The notes beneath the pieces are model-generated. The model was given only the letters and a program-made list of their open reading frames with translations, did not search any database and was not told the origin of the DNA. A program made the position numbers and the translations under genes. Positions 20,609-31,139 of a stretch of DNA of 64,000 nt are shown piece by piece. Source of the DNA: Odontocerum albicorne. Taxonomy: Eukaryota > Arthropoda > Insecta > Trichoptera > Odontoceridae. Where the stretch lies: NCBI GenBank assembly GCA_949825065.1, contig OX463864.1, positions 15,079,327 through 15,143,326 of the forward strand. The letters are read 5' to 3'. Every line of letters starts with the position of its first letter. The first letter of the stretch is position 1.

Positions 20609-20938
20609 AATTTATTTTTATCAAACACTGTTTATTCCACTTTTTTGTGACGGTATAGCCCTACCGGTTTCAAGGCTTTCACCTCATCTTCAGGGAAGCG
20701 CAAACAAGGCTAAATGCTGTTCGAACTGGTACCGATATACACGCTTCAACGGTTGGAGGCTGGGGGCTGAGGGAGGCACGGGACAATTTTGGCCAAGAGC
20801 GGAGAGAATTTTGGGAAATAACTGTGTATCATATATATGTCTTGTTTGTGCTCCTCTAATGATAACGTGAAAGCTTTGAAACCAGTAGGGTTATACCGTT
20901 TAAAAAGTGTAATAAACAGTGTTTGCTAAAAACAAATT
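20609..20938. repeat. Inverted pair of Penelope-like repeats (family P1)
   Basis: 20609-20705 (minus sense) and 20845-20938 (plus sense) are inverted copies sharing AAACACTGTTTATT, 'ACGGTATARCCCTAC' and 'CCGGTTTCAAGGC'. Both arms carry the hammerhead-like block: CTGAAGA, AGGTGAAAGCCT and GAAACCGGTA on the minus strand at 20657-20696, degraded in the right arm. Similar inverted pairs lie at 31385-31830 and 43728-44590. Inverted pLTR arrangements are common in Penelope-like elements. Confidence 0.65.
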
Positions 20939-21014
20939 GCAAAGTCATATATATTCTTTCAAAAAAAGATAGATTAAAAAAAACAATGTGCTCCGATCGT
21001 TTCAGTTCAGTGAA

Positions 21015-21070
21015 AAATGTACCTAAAGTGCAAATGTACCTTAAGTCCCTAGTGCAAATGTACCTAAAGA
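21015..21070. repeat. Short direct repeats
   Basis: AATGTACCTAAAG or a close variant occurs three times with a preceding GTGC. Trivial local duplication. Confidence 0.7.
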
Positions 21071-21347
21071 ATTTGGGCCTTATGGACCCTTAATATACAC
21101 ATTTTGGTGAAAGAGATATATTCATCTCTTTTCAACTGAGAGTGTAGGAGCAAAAGGTAAATGTGGTTAGATAACATATATTTCGGATAAGTAAATGGAA
21201 ACCACTTTTCTCGTGCCTCACTTATCTGCAGGAGGTAAAAGCGAGTCCAACAACAAATTAAGACAACGATAAAATATTTTGTTTTATAAATCTCTAATGT
21301 ACAATGTTATACATTTAATCATATAATTTATGGATCCTGGTGATAAA

Positions 21348-21426
21348 ACAGGTGACTCTCGGGTTCATTATAAGACAGGTTACCCTCGGGTTCATTATAA
21401 GACAGGGGACCCTAGGGTTCATTTTA
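21348..21426. repeat. Three tandem copies of a 27-bp unit
   Basis: ACAGGNNACYCTNGGGTTCA starts at 21348, 21375 and 21402, each followed by TTATAAG except the last. Confidence 0.9.
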
Positions 21427-21429
21427 TGG

Positions 21430-22385
21430 ATTAAAAAAAGGATAAGCATTCATCACATAACATTTCTCATATTGTCGACAAGGCATATTGTCGACGATGG
21501 TATGTGACTTAGTTCTTCAAGAACGGAGGCAATAATTCATTCTTTACGTTGTTTTAATTTATTTTTGAACTATCCAAAAGACAACAGATAAAATTTAGAC
21601 GTTATCAATGGATAAACGAACCGTCGAGTACAAATACATAACAATGCATCAACTCATATTTAGAAGATTTGTTAATATAGAGAACCACTTGCTAGACAAG
21701 GCCTGTGACGATGTGGTCTCATTCCACTTTCAAACTGTACGGCACAGGTACAAAGACTGTAGCAATAGGTGGATGACTGCTGCTCGATGTTCGGAGAATT
21801 CAACTCACGTTGAAAAGTCGTAGATCGGTGAAAGGTAGAAGAAATTCCTCTTAGGCAGGTAGTAGATGGTCGCAAATAAAATGCAGTAGACAGATCATCA
21901 AAGTCAATAATGTACTAGGAGTGTCGGCCCGATTTTCGGACACCTTACTGCTTCATCTGGTATTGTAAAACGGACTTGGGTTATTTGTTTTGGATATTTG
22001 GGTGGTGGTGACAGTAGACAGAGAGAACTGAGAATGTATAATATATTTTTGGCTTTTGGCGCTTTTTATGTGCGGCCAATCGCAAGCGCCAGTTTTCGCC
22101 CGTGCATGCCATCACAACTTGCGAAATATGACAATTTTCGTAAGTTTTTGCCTGCATGGGCCGGCCGACTTGCGATACAGTCTCGCAATAGCCGCGCATA
22201 AGTCACATTTCCGTTACGGTCGCGACACAGCACGGACCCCAACAAACATAAATTTTACATACATAAAAATAATCTAAAATACAAATACAAATATTTTACA
22301 AAATCTTAACAATACAAGAAAACAAATGTCGATATTTTTATGTGACGCATACGTCCGATACACAAACATTTCATATATTTGTTTT
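21430..22385. other. No recognisable feature
   Basis: ATTGTCGAC repeats twice at ~21473-21494. Frames at 21608-21823 and 21998-22277 show no domain. Composition near 22080-22230 is GC-richer but unassigned. Confidence 0.35.
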
Positions 22386-22389
22386 ACAT

Positions 22390-22995
22390 ACTTACATCTT
22401 GGGTCACTCATCCATAGCGATGGAGGATGTGCAGCAGATGTAACACATATAATTAGTGTGGGATGGATGAAGTTTAGATCAATGACGGGAGTTCTATGTG
22501 ATCCGAAAATGCCAGTAAAGTTAAAAGGAAAAGTATACCAAACGATTGTCAGACTCGCACTCCTCTATGGCTCCGAATGCTGGACGATGTATAACTCTTA
22601 CTCTAGGCAACTAGCAACTGCTGAAATACGCATGCTAAGATGGTCAGCAGGTGTGCCCCTAAGAGACAAAATAAGAAGCTCACGCATTCGTGGAAGTCTG
22701 GGTGTTACACACATCAACAGCAAGATGGAGGAGAGGCGATTGAGATGGTATGGGCACGTTGGACGCAGAGCACCCGATCACATTGTGAACCAGGCAATCT
22801 CCATGGATCTTCCTCGAATAACAACCAGAGGAAGACCAAAGAATTTATGGGTGGTACAAAAAGATAACCTGATGCAGAGGCACGGCCTGGGGGACGTAGT
22901 CCGGGACAGAAGAGCATACAACCTGAGGACGAAGAGAGCCGACCCCAACAGTCTTCGCAGACAATGAGTTGGGATGGAGCCAGGGAGAAGCATAC
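22390..22995 (+). mobile_element. RTE-like LINE (family B), 5'-truncated, copy 1
   Basis: An open frame to TGA 22965 encodes the C-terminus: LGSLIHSDGGCAADVTH, KLKGKVYQTIVRLALLYGSE, EIRMLRWSAGVPLRDKIRSS, RRLRWYGHVGRRAPDHIVNQ and RRAYNLRTKRADPNSLRRQ. 'YGSECWT' and 'RLRWYGHV.RR' mark RTE-type and related LINEs. The 3' end is a very short GAGTTGGGATGGAGCCAGG plus GAGAAG tail. Other copies are at 46210-46722 and 53701-54236. No endonuclease or catalytic palm is present. Confidence 0.85.
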
Positions 22996-22999
22996 TTTA

Positions 23000-23650
23000 A
23001 CATTTACATGAAAACAAATACTAAAATCCCAAGTTACCATATCCATAATTCAAACCGCATCACAGTCTCAACAACCATGTCAAAATCATGTCCAACAACT
23101 CTTCATCACACGGTCAACATTTGGATCAGGCATTGAACTCACTGTCTATGTAGAGATTTCCAAAAGCTCCTATTTATAATGATGTTGTGATTTTTATCTG
23201 TATTAGTGTGGTCTTTATTTTGATTCGCCCGTAAATTACTAAAATAAAATCACAATAAATCTGTTACATTGTAGCTTTCATGGTCCATGAAAAAAAATGG
23301 AAAAAATAATAAAAATAAAGATAAAACTACGCCCTTATGTGTATTAAGCAATCCTGTTTACATTTCGAATAAAAAATAAAACACAAAAGGACGTATCAAC
23401 ATAAATAAAGTAAAACGAGCGTAATAAAGATAAAATAAATTGATATTTTTATCAACAAGCAAACAAATATAGTTCATTATCAAGTAGCTTGCCCAAAAAA
23501 TAAATAAAACGAAGACCGGCCGTTTTGGTAATGAAATAAAAGTTAATTGCAATATTTTTTTACGGGTCACACGGCATTATAATGTACGTAAACGGATATA
23601 AGCGAAGGATATCCAAACCACACCGAATATTTTTAAGATATAGGGGTAAA
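23000..23650. other. No recognisable feature
   Basis: AT-rich, A-run-rich DNA without a supported gene or repeat. Confidence 0.4.
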
Positions 23651-23654
23651 TGTA

Positions 23655-24608
23655 CGAGGCATATCTAGAAAGTAGGTGTACTGAATTTTTGTAGGTTACA
23701 ATTTTTTTTATTTAAACAAAATAATTACGTGGTTACCGTAGTACATATGTAAGCTATTTTTCGACATAGTCGCCATTCCTCTAAATACAGGAGGTGAAGC
23801 GGGGTATCAACTTTTTGATGCCTTCCTCGAAGTAGTTTCCCGCCAACTCCTCCGTCCACTTCTCCACCTCCTCCTTTACCTCCTCGTCGGTTGAAAACCT
23901 TTTTCCACCCATGTGCAGCTTCAGGGAGGTAAAGAGATAGTAATCTGAAGGTGCTAGGTCAGGGGAATGCGCGGGATGGTTCAGGACATCCCATTTAAAC
24001 GAGGCGAGCAGTTCCTTCGTGGCGTTGGCCGTGTGTGGTCTGGCATTGTCGTGCAGCAGGCAGACTCCCTTTGTCAGCATGCCTCTCCTCTTGTTCTAAA
24101 TCGACCTCCGCAATTTTTTTAGGGTTTCACAGTATCTTGCAGAGTTGATGGTCTCCCCATGAGGCATATATTCAATTAAAATTATGCCTTGACAGTCCCA
24201 AAACACGGATGCCATGATTTTCTTGGCTGAAATTGTGGTTTTGAACTTTTTGGCGGAGGGTGAAGAGGTGTGACGCCACTGTTGAGACTGCCTTTTGGTT
24301 TCAGGCGTGTAGTGTGTAGCCCAAGTTTCATATCCAGTAACGATGGAGCGGAGAAATTCATCTCCATGGAGTTTGCAGCGCCTCAAAAACTCTTGCCCGG
24401 CATTATTTATTTCGCATTTGGCGGTAGATTAGATTGACATTTTTCACGAAACGTGTTGTCGCGTCGACACTTCTCAACGTACTGACCTCGAACCGGTGTC
24501 GTTGCGGAGGGGAAGGGTCAGGCTACACGGAAGTGTAGCCAACATGTCGAAAATAAAATCCATCCGGTCGTGAGAGCCTCAGTACACTTACTTTCTGGAT
24601 ACGCCTAG
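23655..24608 (-). mobile_element. Mariner element with internal deletion
   Basis: TA at 23653-23654 and 24609-24610 flanks inverted ends CGAGGCATATCTAGAAAGTA and (reverse complement of the right end) CTAGGCGTATCCAGAAAGTA. At 954 bp it is ~330 bp shorter than a standard 1.28-kb mariner; the missing part is the DNA-binding half of the transposase. Confidence 0.9.
23781..24419 (-). pseudogene. Mariner transposase catalytic half, disabled
   Basis: One continuous minus-strand frame reads AGQEFLRRCKLHGDEFLRSI, VTGYETWATHYTPETKRQS, KKIMASVFWDCQGIILIEYM, a TAG stop after LKKLRRSI (24096-24098), then GVCLLHDNARPHTAN, HSPDLAPSDYYLF and EEGIKKLIPRFTSC. The sequence type matches the irritans/Hsmar-related mariners. 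Of the three catalytic aspartates (D,D34D), the first is lost (VTGYETW instead of VTGDETW); LHDNARPH and APSDYYLF keep the other two. The helix-turn-helix half is deleted. It cannot be active. Confidence 0.9.
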
Positions 24609-24709
24609 TATGTTGTTGTATAAGCAATTAAATTAAATCCTTTGGTTCTCTTCGACAAGTCCCTATTAATGATGCATACGTGTTGATGAGGGTGGTTTTA
24701 ATCCTTAGG

Positions 24710-24896
24710 CTAAGGCCACACCGAAGTGCTTCGCTTAGTGCTAACCTAGGTGCTACGTGACTATAATAGTTACGTAGCGTGGAGCGAAGCGTGTAGTGTG
24801 GCCATTGTGTTAGTTTGGGGTGCGTTGGTTCGGTAAGATATGTCACCTAGCTCTAAGCACCAAGCGAGGCTCCTACCTGTGTGCCCGAGGCCTTAG
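24710..24896. mobile_element. Small GC-richer MITE
   Basis: The left end CTAAGGCCACACCGAAGTGC and the reverse complement of the right end CTAAGGCCTCGGGCACACAG share CTAAGGCC, CACAC and a following 'GCYTCGCTTRGTGCT'. A third inverted copy of the end motif is internal (~24786-24806). The target duplication is unclear. Confidence 0.5.
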
Positions 24897-25066
24897 GGTT
24901 TACAATCACTGGATTAGGCACGGAATACACTGTTTGTAGTCGAATGTGTTTAAAATACAGCATTTTTTGAAATTAATTTTATAAAATAATTTTTCGAGCA
25001 ATGACGAAAAAATGGCGTTTATGTTACAATGAAACATTAATACATTTAATTTTTAATAATACACAT

Positions 25067-25225
25067 CTGCCGATCCGGAGGTTGCGGGTTCGATCCCCGC
25101 TGGAACCCAGATTTTTTTAAAAATAGGATTCCAGTCTAGATAACACTTAGGGCCTATAAAAACACATTTCTGGTTGGTTGGAAGAGATTGCCACATGGCA
25201 ATAAACTCGTAAGGTCAAAAAAAAA
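25067..25225 (+). mobile_element. SINE1, head-truncated
   Basis: Starts inside the tRNA-like head (CTGCCGATCCGGAGG), keeps the B box GGTTCGATCCC, the body and the tail TTGGAAGAGATTGCCACATG, and ends in an A-run. Little diverged. Confidence 0.9.
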
Positions 25226-25360
25226 TATATTAGGAGCTGCAAAAAAAATTCTGTAATGATGGATGGATTTATAAATCGATAATTGCATTGTTTTATAAAT
25301 AATTTCCAACACATTCATCGAAATTACTCGTATGATAAACACAAATACACTGTTTGCCAT

Positions 25361-25476
25361 CAAATGAGTGATTCGATAGGTATTATCATCGAATGAGTCA
25401 TTCGATGGCTATTATAATCGAATGAGTAATTCGATGGGTATTATAATCGAATGGGTGATTCGACAGGTATTACACA
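25361..25476. repeat. Four tandem copies of a 29-bp palindromic unit
   Basis: Units start at 25361, 25390, 25419 and 25448. The second contains TCGAATGAGTCATTCGA, nearly its own reverse complement, so every unit can form a small hairpin. Confidence 0.9.
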
Positions 25477-25489
25477 AGAACAAATCCAT

Positions 25490-25880
25490 TATTTTTATTT
25501 ACATTATTTTATTTTTATATTTGATACAGGTTTAAACCAATTACATGAAGTAACAAGAAAAATATTAAATTATAAAGTCTAAATAGAGCATAATGAAAAC
25601 AGGAACAATGTAACTCATGCGTGAAATTATACTTACAAAACGTATTATATTAAAGAGTTCAGTCCTCAATATATCAACCGAGATATGGAGGATATCGAAA
25701 TCAGAAAATACATTCAACAAGGTCATTCCGTGTGTGACTGGTGATGCTCTGAAGAGGTCACGATGACATAAATAAGTGTCCGGTACATTAAACAAAAATC
25801 TGTGAATCAACAAAGCGTTTGTTATTTTTTCGGCTAACAATTTTTGTATGTATAATATATAATAGTATGTTAAATCCATT
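25490..25880. repeat. Two-copy dispersed repeat (with 32430-32730)
   Basis: Shares 'CCGAGATATGGA', 'TTCAACRAGGTCATTC' and 'GTCCGGTACA' with 32510-32650. One frame in each is partly readable (HRDME-like), but I do not recognise the protein. Class unknown. Confidence 0.55.
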
Positions 25881-25949
25881 AGTCAATACTTTAAGGTTTT
25901 ATACAACGATAAAAATGATTTATTAAATAGAAACAAATAATAAGTCAGA

Positions 25950-26200
25950 TATATATATGTGTACGTACCATCACGAAGTTTCCCTTTTGGGGTAGGCAGA
26001 CGATAGAGCGCCAGAGTTTATATCTCGACACATTCTTCCACAATGCATACAATTTTTCAAACAGCTCCTACGAGTTCTCTTACTTCTTGTATTCCTTCTT
26101 TGAAAATAGTATTCACTTGATCCAACCATACTTTCTTTGGTGTTCCTCTACCACGCCTTAAAAAACAACAGTTAATTTGATTTGGACATACAATTTTAAT
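25950..26200 (-). pseudogene. RTE-like LINE family A, 3' end
   Basis: The minus frame reads RRGRGTPKKVWLDQVNTIFK and EGIQEVRELVGAV, the 'GRGRP...W.DQV...L..G' end of this LINE type, and continues to 'TACCCCAAAAGGGAAACTTC' at the 3' end. Truncated and decayed. Confidence 0.7.
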
Positions 26201-26660
26201 GGATCTGGGTTTGTTGCCTTTCATTTGTTGTATCCCCAGTAAACTAGGTGTTTGCCTGTATCTCACTGAGGATATTTAGCATGAAAAAATAAATCGATAC
26301 TTCTTTCCGATTTTTGATTACACAAAAACAAAACCCCGTTGCACGTTCTCATCAACCTGACAAACAGTGACACTCAACTACAACTGGAAACATCTTGCGA
26401 AATTTAACTCCTCACACATCATCACTCCAGAAAGACCAAAAATATTCATCCCACAATATACCGCACACAATCATAAGAATAAAAATTAAAATTAAAACAA
26501 AAAATACATAGAAACACAAATACAAAAACAACCAAAATTAAAACAACAAGAAGAAATCCACACTCACGAGCTCACACAAATCTTTTCCACTCGTCATTCA
26601 TCCTGAAAGCCCAAGTACTCAAAATCCTGTCGTAATAACAACCACGCTCCGATCGACTGT
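26190..26660 (+). repeat. Dispersed repeat family G (longest copy)
   Basis: Matches 5240-5580 in inverse orientation and 37545-37915 in the same orientation. It ends with 'CTCCTGTCG' or 'ATCCTGTCG' plus 'AATAACAACCAC', shared with the 37.9-kb copy. No terminal inverted repeat or reading frame. Confidence 0.7.
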
Positions 26661-26809
26661 CTAAATGGTTTTCCTACCTTTACCTTTATTGAAGTCGGCA
26701 CGCCATTGTATGTAATGGGAGCCAAATAAGCATATTGCCTTTGGGCAAAAGAGGTTTTAACTCTAGGGATGGTGAATACATATTTGTACTGTACATTTAT
26801 ATTGTTAGT

Positions 26810-27030
26810 CTTAATTTATTTGTTCCACTTGTCAAAACCGCTTCATAGTGCTCGTCTTCATCCTACTCAACACATCAGCGTTAAGTTAACATTAATACTA
26901 ATCACTTAATTCCGTATTCTGTCATACATTGTCACCCTAATGTATTCTTCTCAGTGCGCGCATTATACACCATTTTTTCGGCATCTTTCAGTATTTTCCA
27001 CTTCCACGTTACATTCCTATACATCAGGTT
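26810..27030 (-). pseudogene. RTE-like LINE family A, internal fragment
   Basis: 'CATCCTACTCAACACATCAG', 'TTCTTCTCAGTGCGCGCAT' and 'TCCACTTCCACGTTACATTC' match the better preserved minus copy at 61160-61325. No usable frame. Confidence 0.6.
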
Positions 27031-27034
27031 GCGG

Positions 27035-27180
27035 GCTGAAAAACATCTGTGTCCTCGCGGCTGGTCTCGCCCTATATTAGTGGGGTGTATCTCGACCGGG
27101 GCATGTTATGAGATCAACCCAGACCTTTTGGTAGCTTCTCTCTTGAATGTATTTTCAGCTATTTATCTTGAGATATACGA
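27035..27180 (+). repeat. Short dispersed repeat family C
   Basis: 'GAAAAACATCTG', 'GGGTGTATCTCGACC' and 'GGTAGCTTCTCTCTTGAA' recur at 36640-36800 (+) and 61430-61590 (-). In the last case it splits a LINE, so it is mobile. Probably a SINE or MITE; ends not defined. 27171-27240 then repeats 'GATATACGAGTAATATATAC'. Confidence 0.55.
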
Positions 27181-27239
27181 GTAATATATACGATATACGA
27201 GTAATATATACGATATCTTGAGATATACGATATACGAGC

Positions 27240-27590
27240 ACAAAGGGGCATGGAGAGATGCATGTTAGGATATACTAAAAGAGACCGTAAACGAAACACC
27301 TGGATTCGCAATATAACAAAGGTAGAAGACGTTATAAAGGTGTGCAAAAGAATGAAGTGGCAATGGGCCGGACACGTAGCCAGAATGTCAGACTCCCGAT
27401 GCACATCTGAAATAATCAAATGGTACCCAAGAGGCATAAAGAGGCCCAGAAGAAGACCGAAGGTACGCTGGATAGATGAAATCAGGAAGCATGGCAGCAT
27501 CACATGGTATCAACAAGCAAAAAACCGGAGTAAGCTTGGGGAGACCTTCATCCAGCAGTGGATCGACCCTGGTTGACAATGATGATGATA
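27240..27590 (+). pseudogene. RTE-like LINE family D, 3' end
   Basis: The frame 27250-27576 reads ERCMLGYTKRDRKRNTWIRN, MKWQWAGHVARMSDSR, KRPRRRPKVRWIDEIRKHGS and KLGETFIQQWIDPG. 'KWQWAGHVAR..D.R' and 'GR....RW.D.I....G..W...A..R' are the end of endonuclease/reverse-transcriptase LINEs common in moths. The tail is (ATG)n-like (ACAATGATGATGAT), not poly(A). A longer copy is at 34140-34865. Confidence 0.8.
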
Positions 27591-27599
27591 CGAGTAATA

Positions 27600-28165
27600 C
27601 GTGATTTTAGAATGTATTTAAATATGTACATACTATGATGCTATCAATAAATCTATATTAAATTTATTTATTTATTTATAAGGTGGTAATATAATACAAT
27701 ATATTCGATATGTGAGATAAACTCGTACAATTTCATATTTGCTAAGTCTTAAAAAAATTTAAGCTCACTTTCAACAGCACTGTGGGGTTCGGCCCATACA
27801 AAGATATTTGTAAGTATTATATATGTATATAAATATTTGTGTTTTCGCATTTTTTGGCCTTCAATGTTATAGCATAGACTCGATCGTAAATATTGACACA
27901 AAACTGGTGTCTTAGAGCATTTAAAATATGTGGTTTGTGGGTTGGATCTTTGTGGATATTTATTTACATACATACATACATACGAATATGTAAAACGTGC
28001 TGTTGATCTTAGTTTGATAATAAAGACAAATATCATGGTGTAACCGAGATATAATAAAATCAATTCACTTGTGTTACTTGCCGGCCACTGGGATTTTATG
28101 CCTCTAGTTGTACCAGTAAGTAACCCTTAAACGCACGAATGACTTTTATTACACAATTAATACTA
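27600..28165. other. Unassigned AT-rich DNA
   Basis: 'CTATCAATAAATCTATATT' at ~27640 resembles 36565-36590 and could be a retroelement tail. No gene recognised. Confidence 0.35.
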
Positions 28166-28176
28166 TTTCCAAGAAT

Positions 28177-28505
28177 TTGAAACTATCAACAGAGATAAAA
28201 AGGTTCAATTTGAAAAAAAATTGCCTTAAAAGCTGGAAGTCAGTAAACGTGATGGTTTTTTTATACTACCTTCTTAGCGTGAGGAGGGATGTGAAAGTCT
28301 CTTTTCAATTTTTTAAGTTGCTGACGGGAGTTACACCTAATCCTACTATGTTAAAAAAATGTTATGTTCCTGACACCTATTCGAGGTATAGAAATACTGA
28401 CCTATGTAAATTTTAGATTGACAATAAGTAGAACTAACATGAGAAAAGCTCTTCCTCTGACATTTTTAATATTTTGCAGATTTGTCTTTACATCTCTCAA
28501 TTCCT
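28177..28505 (+). pseudogene. Non-LTR reverse transcriptase C-terminal fragment, frameshifted
   Basis: The first frame (28177-28416) reads FQFFKLLTGVTPNPTMLKKC and VPDTYSRYRNTDL. After a frameshift near 28412 the next frame reads LTISRTNMRKALPLTFLI. This fits the '..FKLLNG....P.LL..........R..D.F....RTN......P' part of Jockey/R1-type LINEs. No conserved 3' end was found. Confidence 0.55.
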
Positions 28506-28509
28506 GATC

Positions 28510-29160
28510 GGAGCATGTCAAGAGAGTAACAGGTATTTCAGGGAAGTTCAGAACCAGATTGTAATGACTCGACATGCAAAATCCCCCTAATAAGGCCCGT
28601 AATATATTTTTGATACAAACAATACCCAAATTAGGTACATTTTTGGTTGCAAGTTATTTTATCAATAAAATCACACGAAGACATTGTCTAACTTACAAAC
28701 GTCTTAATTACTCGAATTAACGAAGTAACAGTTCACCCAATTGTCAATAAAATAATACACAACGAGAACGCTTTAATTAGAAAAAATGTTAACAATTGGA
28801 GGGTTAACGACACTTCCCAAAGCTATTCTTCTAAGTGTTAAATTTACGACAGCATCAATATAACTAGAAAACAATTCACGTTAATTCAGAGCAAATAGCG
28901 ATTGTCCTGTCTCGGGATTACCCCCACAGTTGCTGGGACACCAAGTCTTTTTGAATACACGCATTTTATTAACACTAAACGCAAAGTTACAGTGTTTTAC
29001 GCAATACTAATAATAATAACAATATATTTATAACAGTTTATAAGAGATCATGCGTAAAATGACATATGATGCGTTTGTATACAAGGGATTGTACCGTCAC
29101 CAGATTGGTGGGATATTCCATGCTCAGAAAGAAAACTGAATTTTTCTCGCCGATTTCAGC
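28510..29160. other. No recognisable feature
   Basis: Unassigned AT-rich DNA. Confidence 0.4.
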
Positions 29161-29164
29161 AGGA

Positions 29165-29690
29165 TTATTTTTTTCAGATGATGAAAGAGTGAAAGGGGAA
29201 TCGAACGGTGAATAGCGATAGTCAATGGGGCACGAAGACATATATACTATACTAGAACCGTAAAGTATCAAAATCTGGTAATAGTCCGTAATAGTATTTT
29301 GGTGCCGACTTAGATGTATGAGAGTGAAACTTGGACGTGGAGAATAACTGCTAAAAGCCGGAAAAATTGAGAATAATACAGGGAATGACCATGTATGACA
29401 TAATACGGAATGAAATGATTAGGAATGTGAACTTATGGCTGCTGTGGAACAAATGAAAGAGGAAGAACAAATAAAAAATATAGTGCAAATATGAGTGGAA
29501 GGTGTGTGAATGGAAGACCGAGGAAATTATTGTTAGATCAAGTGAATGATATTTTGAAAGAAGGAAACGTAGAAAGTAAGAGAAATGTGGAGGAGATTTC
29601 GTAAGTGTCGAGATAGGCAAGTCTGGCGGTCTGTCTTGTCTACCTACCCCGAAGAAATTACTTGATGCTATGTATGTATAAACGGACACA
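29165..29690 (+). pseudogene. RTE-like LINE family A, 3' region
   Basis: Traces of 'GCGATAGTC', 'GTATGAGAGTGAAACTTGGA' (YESETWT) and 'AGACCGAGGAAATTATTGTT' (GRPRKLL) align with the copies at 33256 and 42620. It ends near TACCTACCCCGAAGAAATTA. Multiple stops. Confidence 0.65.
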
Positions 29691-29758
29691 TTTGATTGTT
29701 CAACACAACAAGAGAGTGAATAGAACGTGAAGAGGTTGAAGAGAAAAAATGTTTAAAC

Positions 29759-29943
29759 GTATTGTTGTTGTTAGCAAGTATTGTTGTTATCAGCAAGTAT
29801 TGTTGTTGTTAGCAAGTATTGTTGTTGTCAGCAAGTATTGTTGTTGTCAGCAAGTATTATTGTTGTCAGCAAGTATTGTTGTTGTCAGCAAGTATTGTTG
29901 TTGTCAGCAAGTATTGTTGTTGTTAGCAAGTATTGTTGAAGTG
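29759..29943. repeat. 19-bp minisatellite, ~10 copies
   Basis: AGCAAGTATTGTTGTTGTC/T units start at 29773 and then every 19 bp to 29925. Because 19 is not a multiple of three, the plus frame cycles through all three phases and gives a 19-residue peptide repeat without biological meaning. Confidence 0.97.
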
Positions 29944-29989
29944 GAAAAATAATTAAATGTAAATCCTCTTATGTAAAATGATGTAACAT

Positions 29990-30325
29990 ACATAAGATAA
30001 TTGTGTTCAAATTTCAAATACATACACACTATCACGCCATTTCCTGTCAAAGTAGGCAGAGAAGACATAGCGCCAGATAAGGTAAAAATTAGTTTATAAT
30101 TATTTTTTTAAACTAAATAATCAAACATCGTATCATTTCTCACATTGTTCTTCCACACGATTTATGGACAACATAATGGGTTTCTTACCATTGAGTACCC
30201 TCGAAGTTCGGTCTTGAATTCATCGTTTTTTTTTCAATTGAAATTTCATCACGGAGACTACATTTGAGGAAAAATATTGACAAAAAAACGTATTATTATA
30301 CAAAACTTTACTCGTAAATATTACA
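29990..30325. other. Unassigned; weak LINE-tail resemblance
   Basis: 'CACACTATCACGCCATTTCC' and 'AGGCAGAGAAGACATAGCGC' at ~30025-30080 resemble the reversed 3' end of LINE family A. The rest is unassigned. Confidence 0.4.
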
Positions 30326-30329
30326 ATTC

Positions 30330-30420
30330 ATTACCATGCGTTAATCTCTTCTAACAAACAATTAAGATGTTTAAGAAGCCGTTTGAGCAAAGCAGACTGG
30401 AGCCCTTTTTTAAAAAAATA
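30330..30420 (-). mobile_element. SINE1 tail fragment
   Basis: 'TTACCATGCGTTAATCTCTT', then 'AGCAAAGCAGACTGGAGCCC': a decayed minus-strand SINE1 3' half. The open frame that starts here (30367) is not a gene. Confidence 0.65.
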
Positions 30421-30429
30421 GGTATCAAT

Positions 30430-30940
30430 GGTACAACCAAGCCAAGGAAGTCGTTAGATCAGCGCAAAAATCCACAGATCACGATTAAACATTTAATCGC
30501 CAAAACGAGAAAAGAGAACGCGTGTTTTGACCACGTAGTGCTTATCATATTTATTTCTAACAACCAGTTATACTATGTACGTAATAAAGATGTTAACACT
30601 TGCCTTACTGTGCTAAAAAAATTCGCCAGCCACAGTGCTAGACGCTAAGCGTCCAGTGAAAAATGTATGTTTTAAATTTAAATTATGCAAAGTCTGCTAG
30701 ATATTTTGTTGTAATTAGCTATAAAAATCATTTTATTGTGTATTAAAACGTTGAATAATCAAATAAAATATAAGTCCTGGTCACTCGCTATCCATCACAG
30801 GGTGGCAAGTGACAAGATCAAATTATGCCGAAGTATTAATAATATTTAAATTATTCCTGGCCGGGGACGTGCTAGGTGTGAGATGAGGATTTAGCGCTTA
30901 TATACCATTTCCTATTAATTTTACACAAGCATAAGCGCGT
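30430..30940. other. No recognisable feature
   Basis: Unassigned sequence; no supported gene. Confidence 0.35.
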
Positions 30941-30943
30941 GGT

Positions 30944-31139
30944 AATCTAAGTGGTCTGGTGGTAAGACACTTGTCTACCGATCCGGAGGTTGCGGGTTCG
31001 ATCCCCACTGGAACCCAGATTTTTTTAAAATAGGATTCAAGTCTGGTTAACACTTAGGGCCTATAAAAACATCTTTCTGGTTGGTTGGAAGAGATTGTCA
31101 CATGGCAATAAACTCGCCAGGTTAAAAAAAAAAAATATA
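30944..31139 (+). mobile_element. SINE1, full length
   Basis: Boxes TGGTCTGGTGG and GGTTCGATCCC, body, and the tail TGGTTGGAAGAGATTGTCAC with 'CGCCAGGTT' and A13. One of the best-preserved copies. Confidence 0.92.

Noticed and set aside
24628..24846. 72-codon minus-strand frame
   Set aside because: Lies across a MITE and flanking DNA; not protein-like.
25565..25879. 104-codon minus frame as a gene
   Set aside because: The region is a dispersed repeat with a second copy at 32430-32730 in which the frame is not preserved.
28402..28629. 75-codon minus-strand frame
   Set aside because: Antisense shadow of the reverse transcriptase fragment on the plus strand.
29749..29952. Open frame with a 19-residue repeat (KYCCCQQVLLL)
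   Set aside because: A 19-bp repeat read in rotating phases; no coding selection expected.
30367..30648. 93-codon plus-strand frame
   Set aside because: Its start lies within a SINE1 relic and the rest shows no known domain.
31000..31020. tRNA gene at SINE heads (A and B boxes)
   Set aside because: At all SINE1 copies the tRNA-like head runs into a body and tail with no closing acceptor stem; these are SINE promoters, not tRNA genes.
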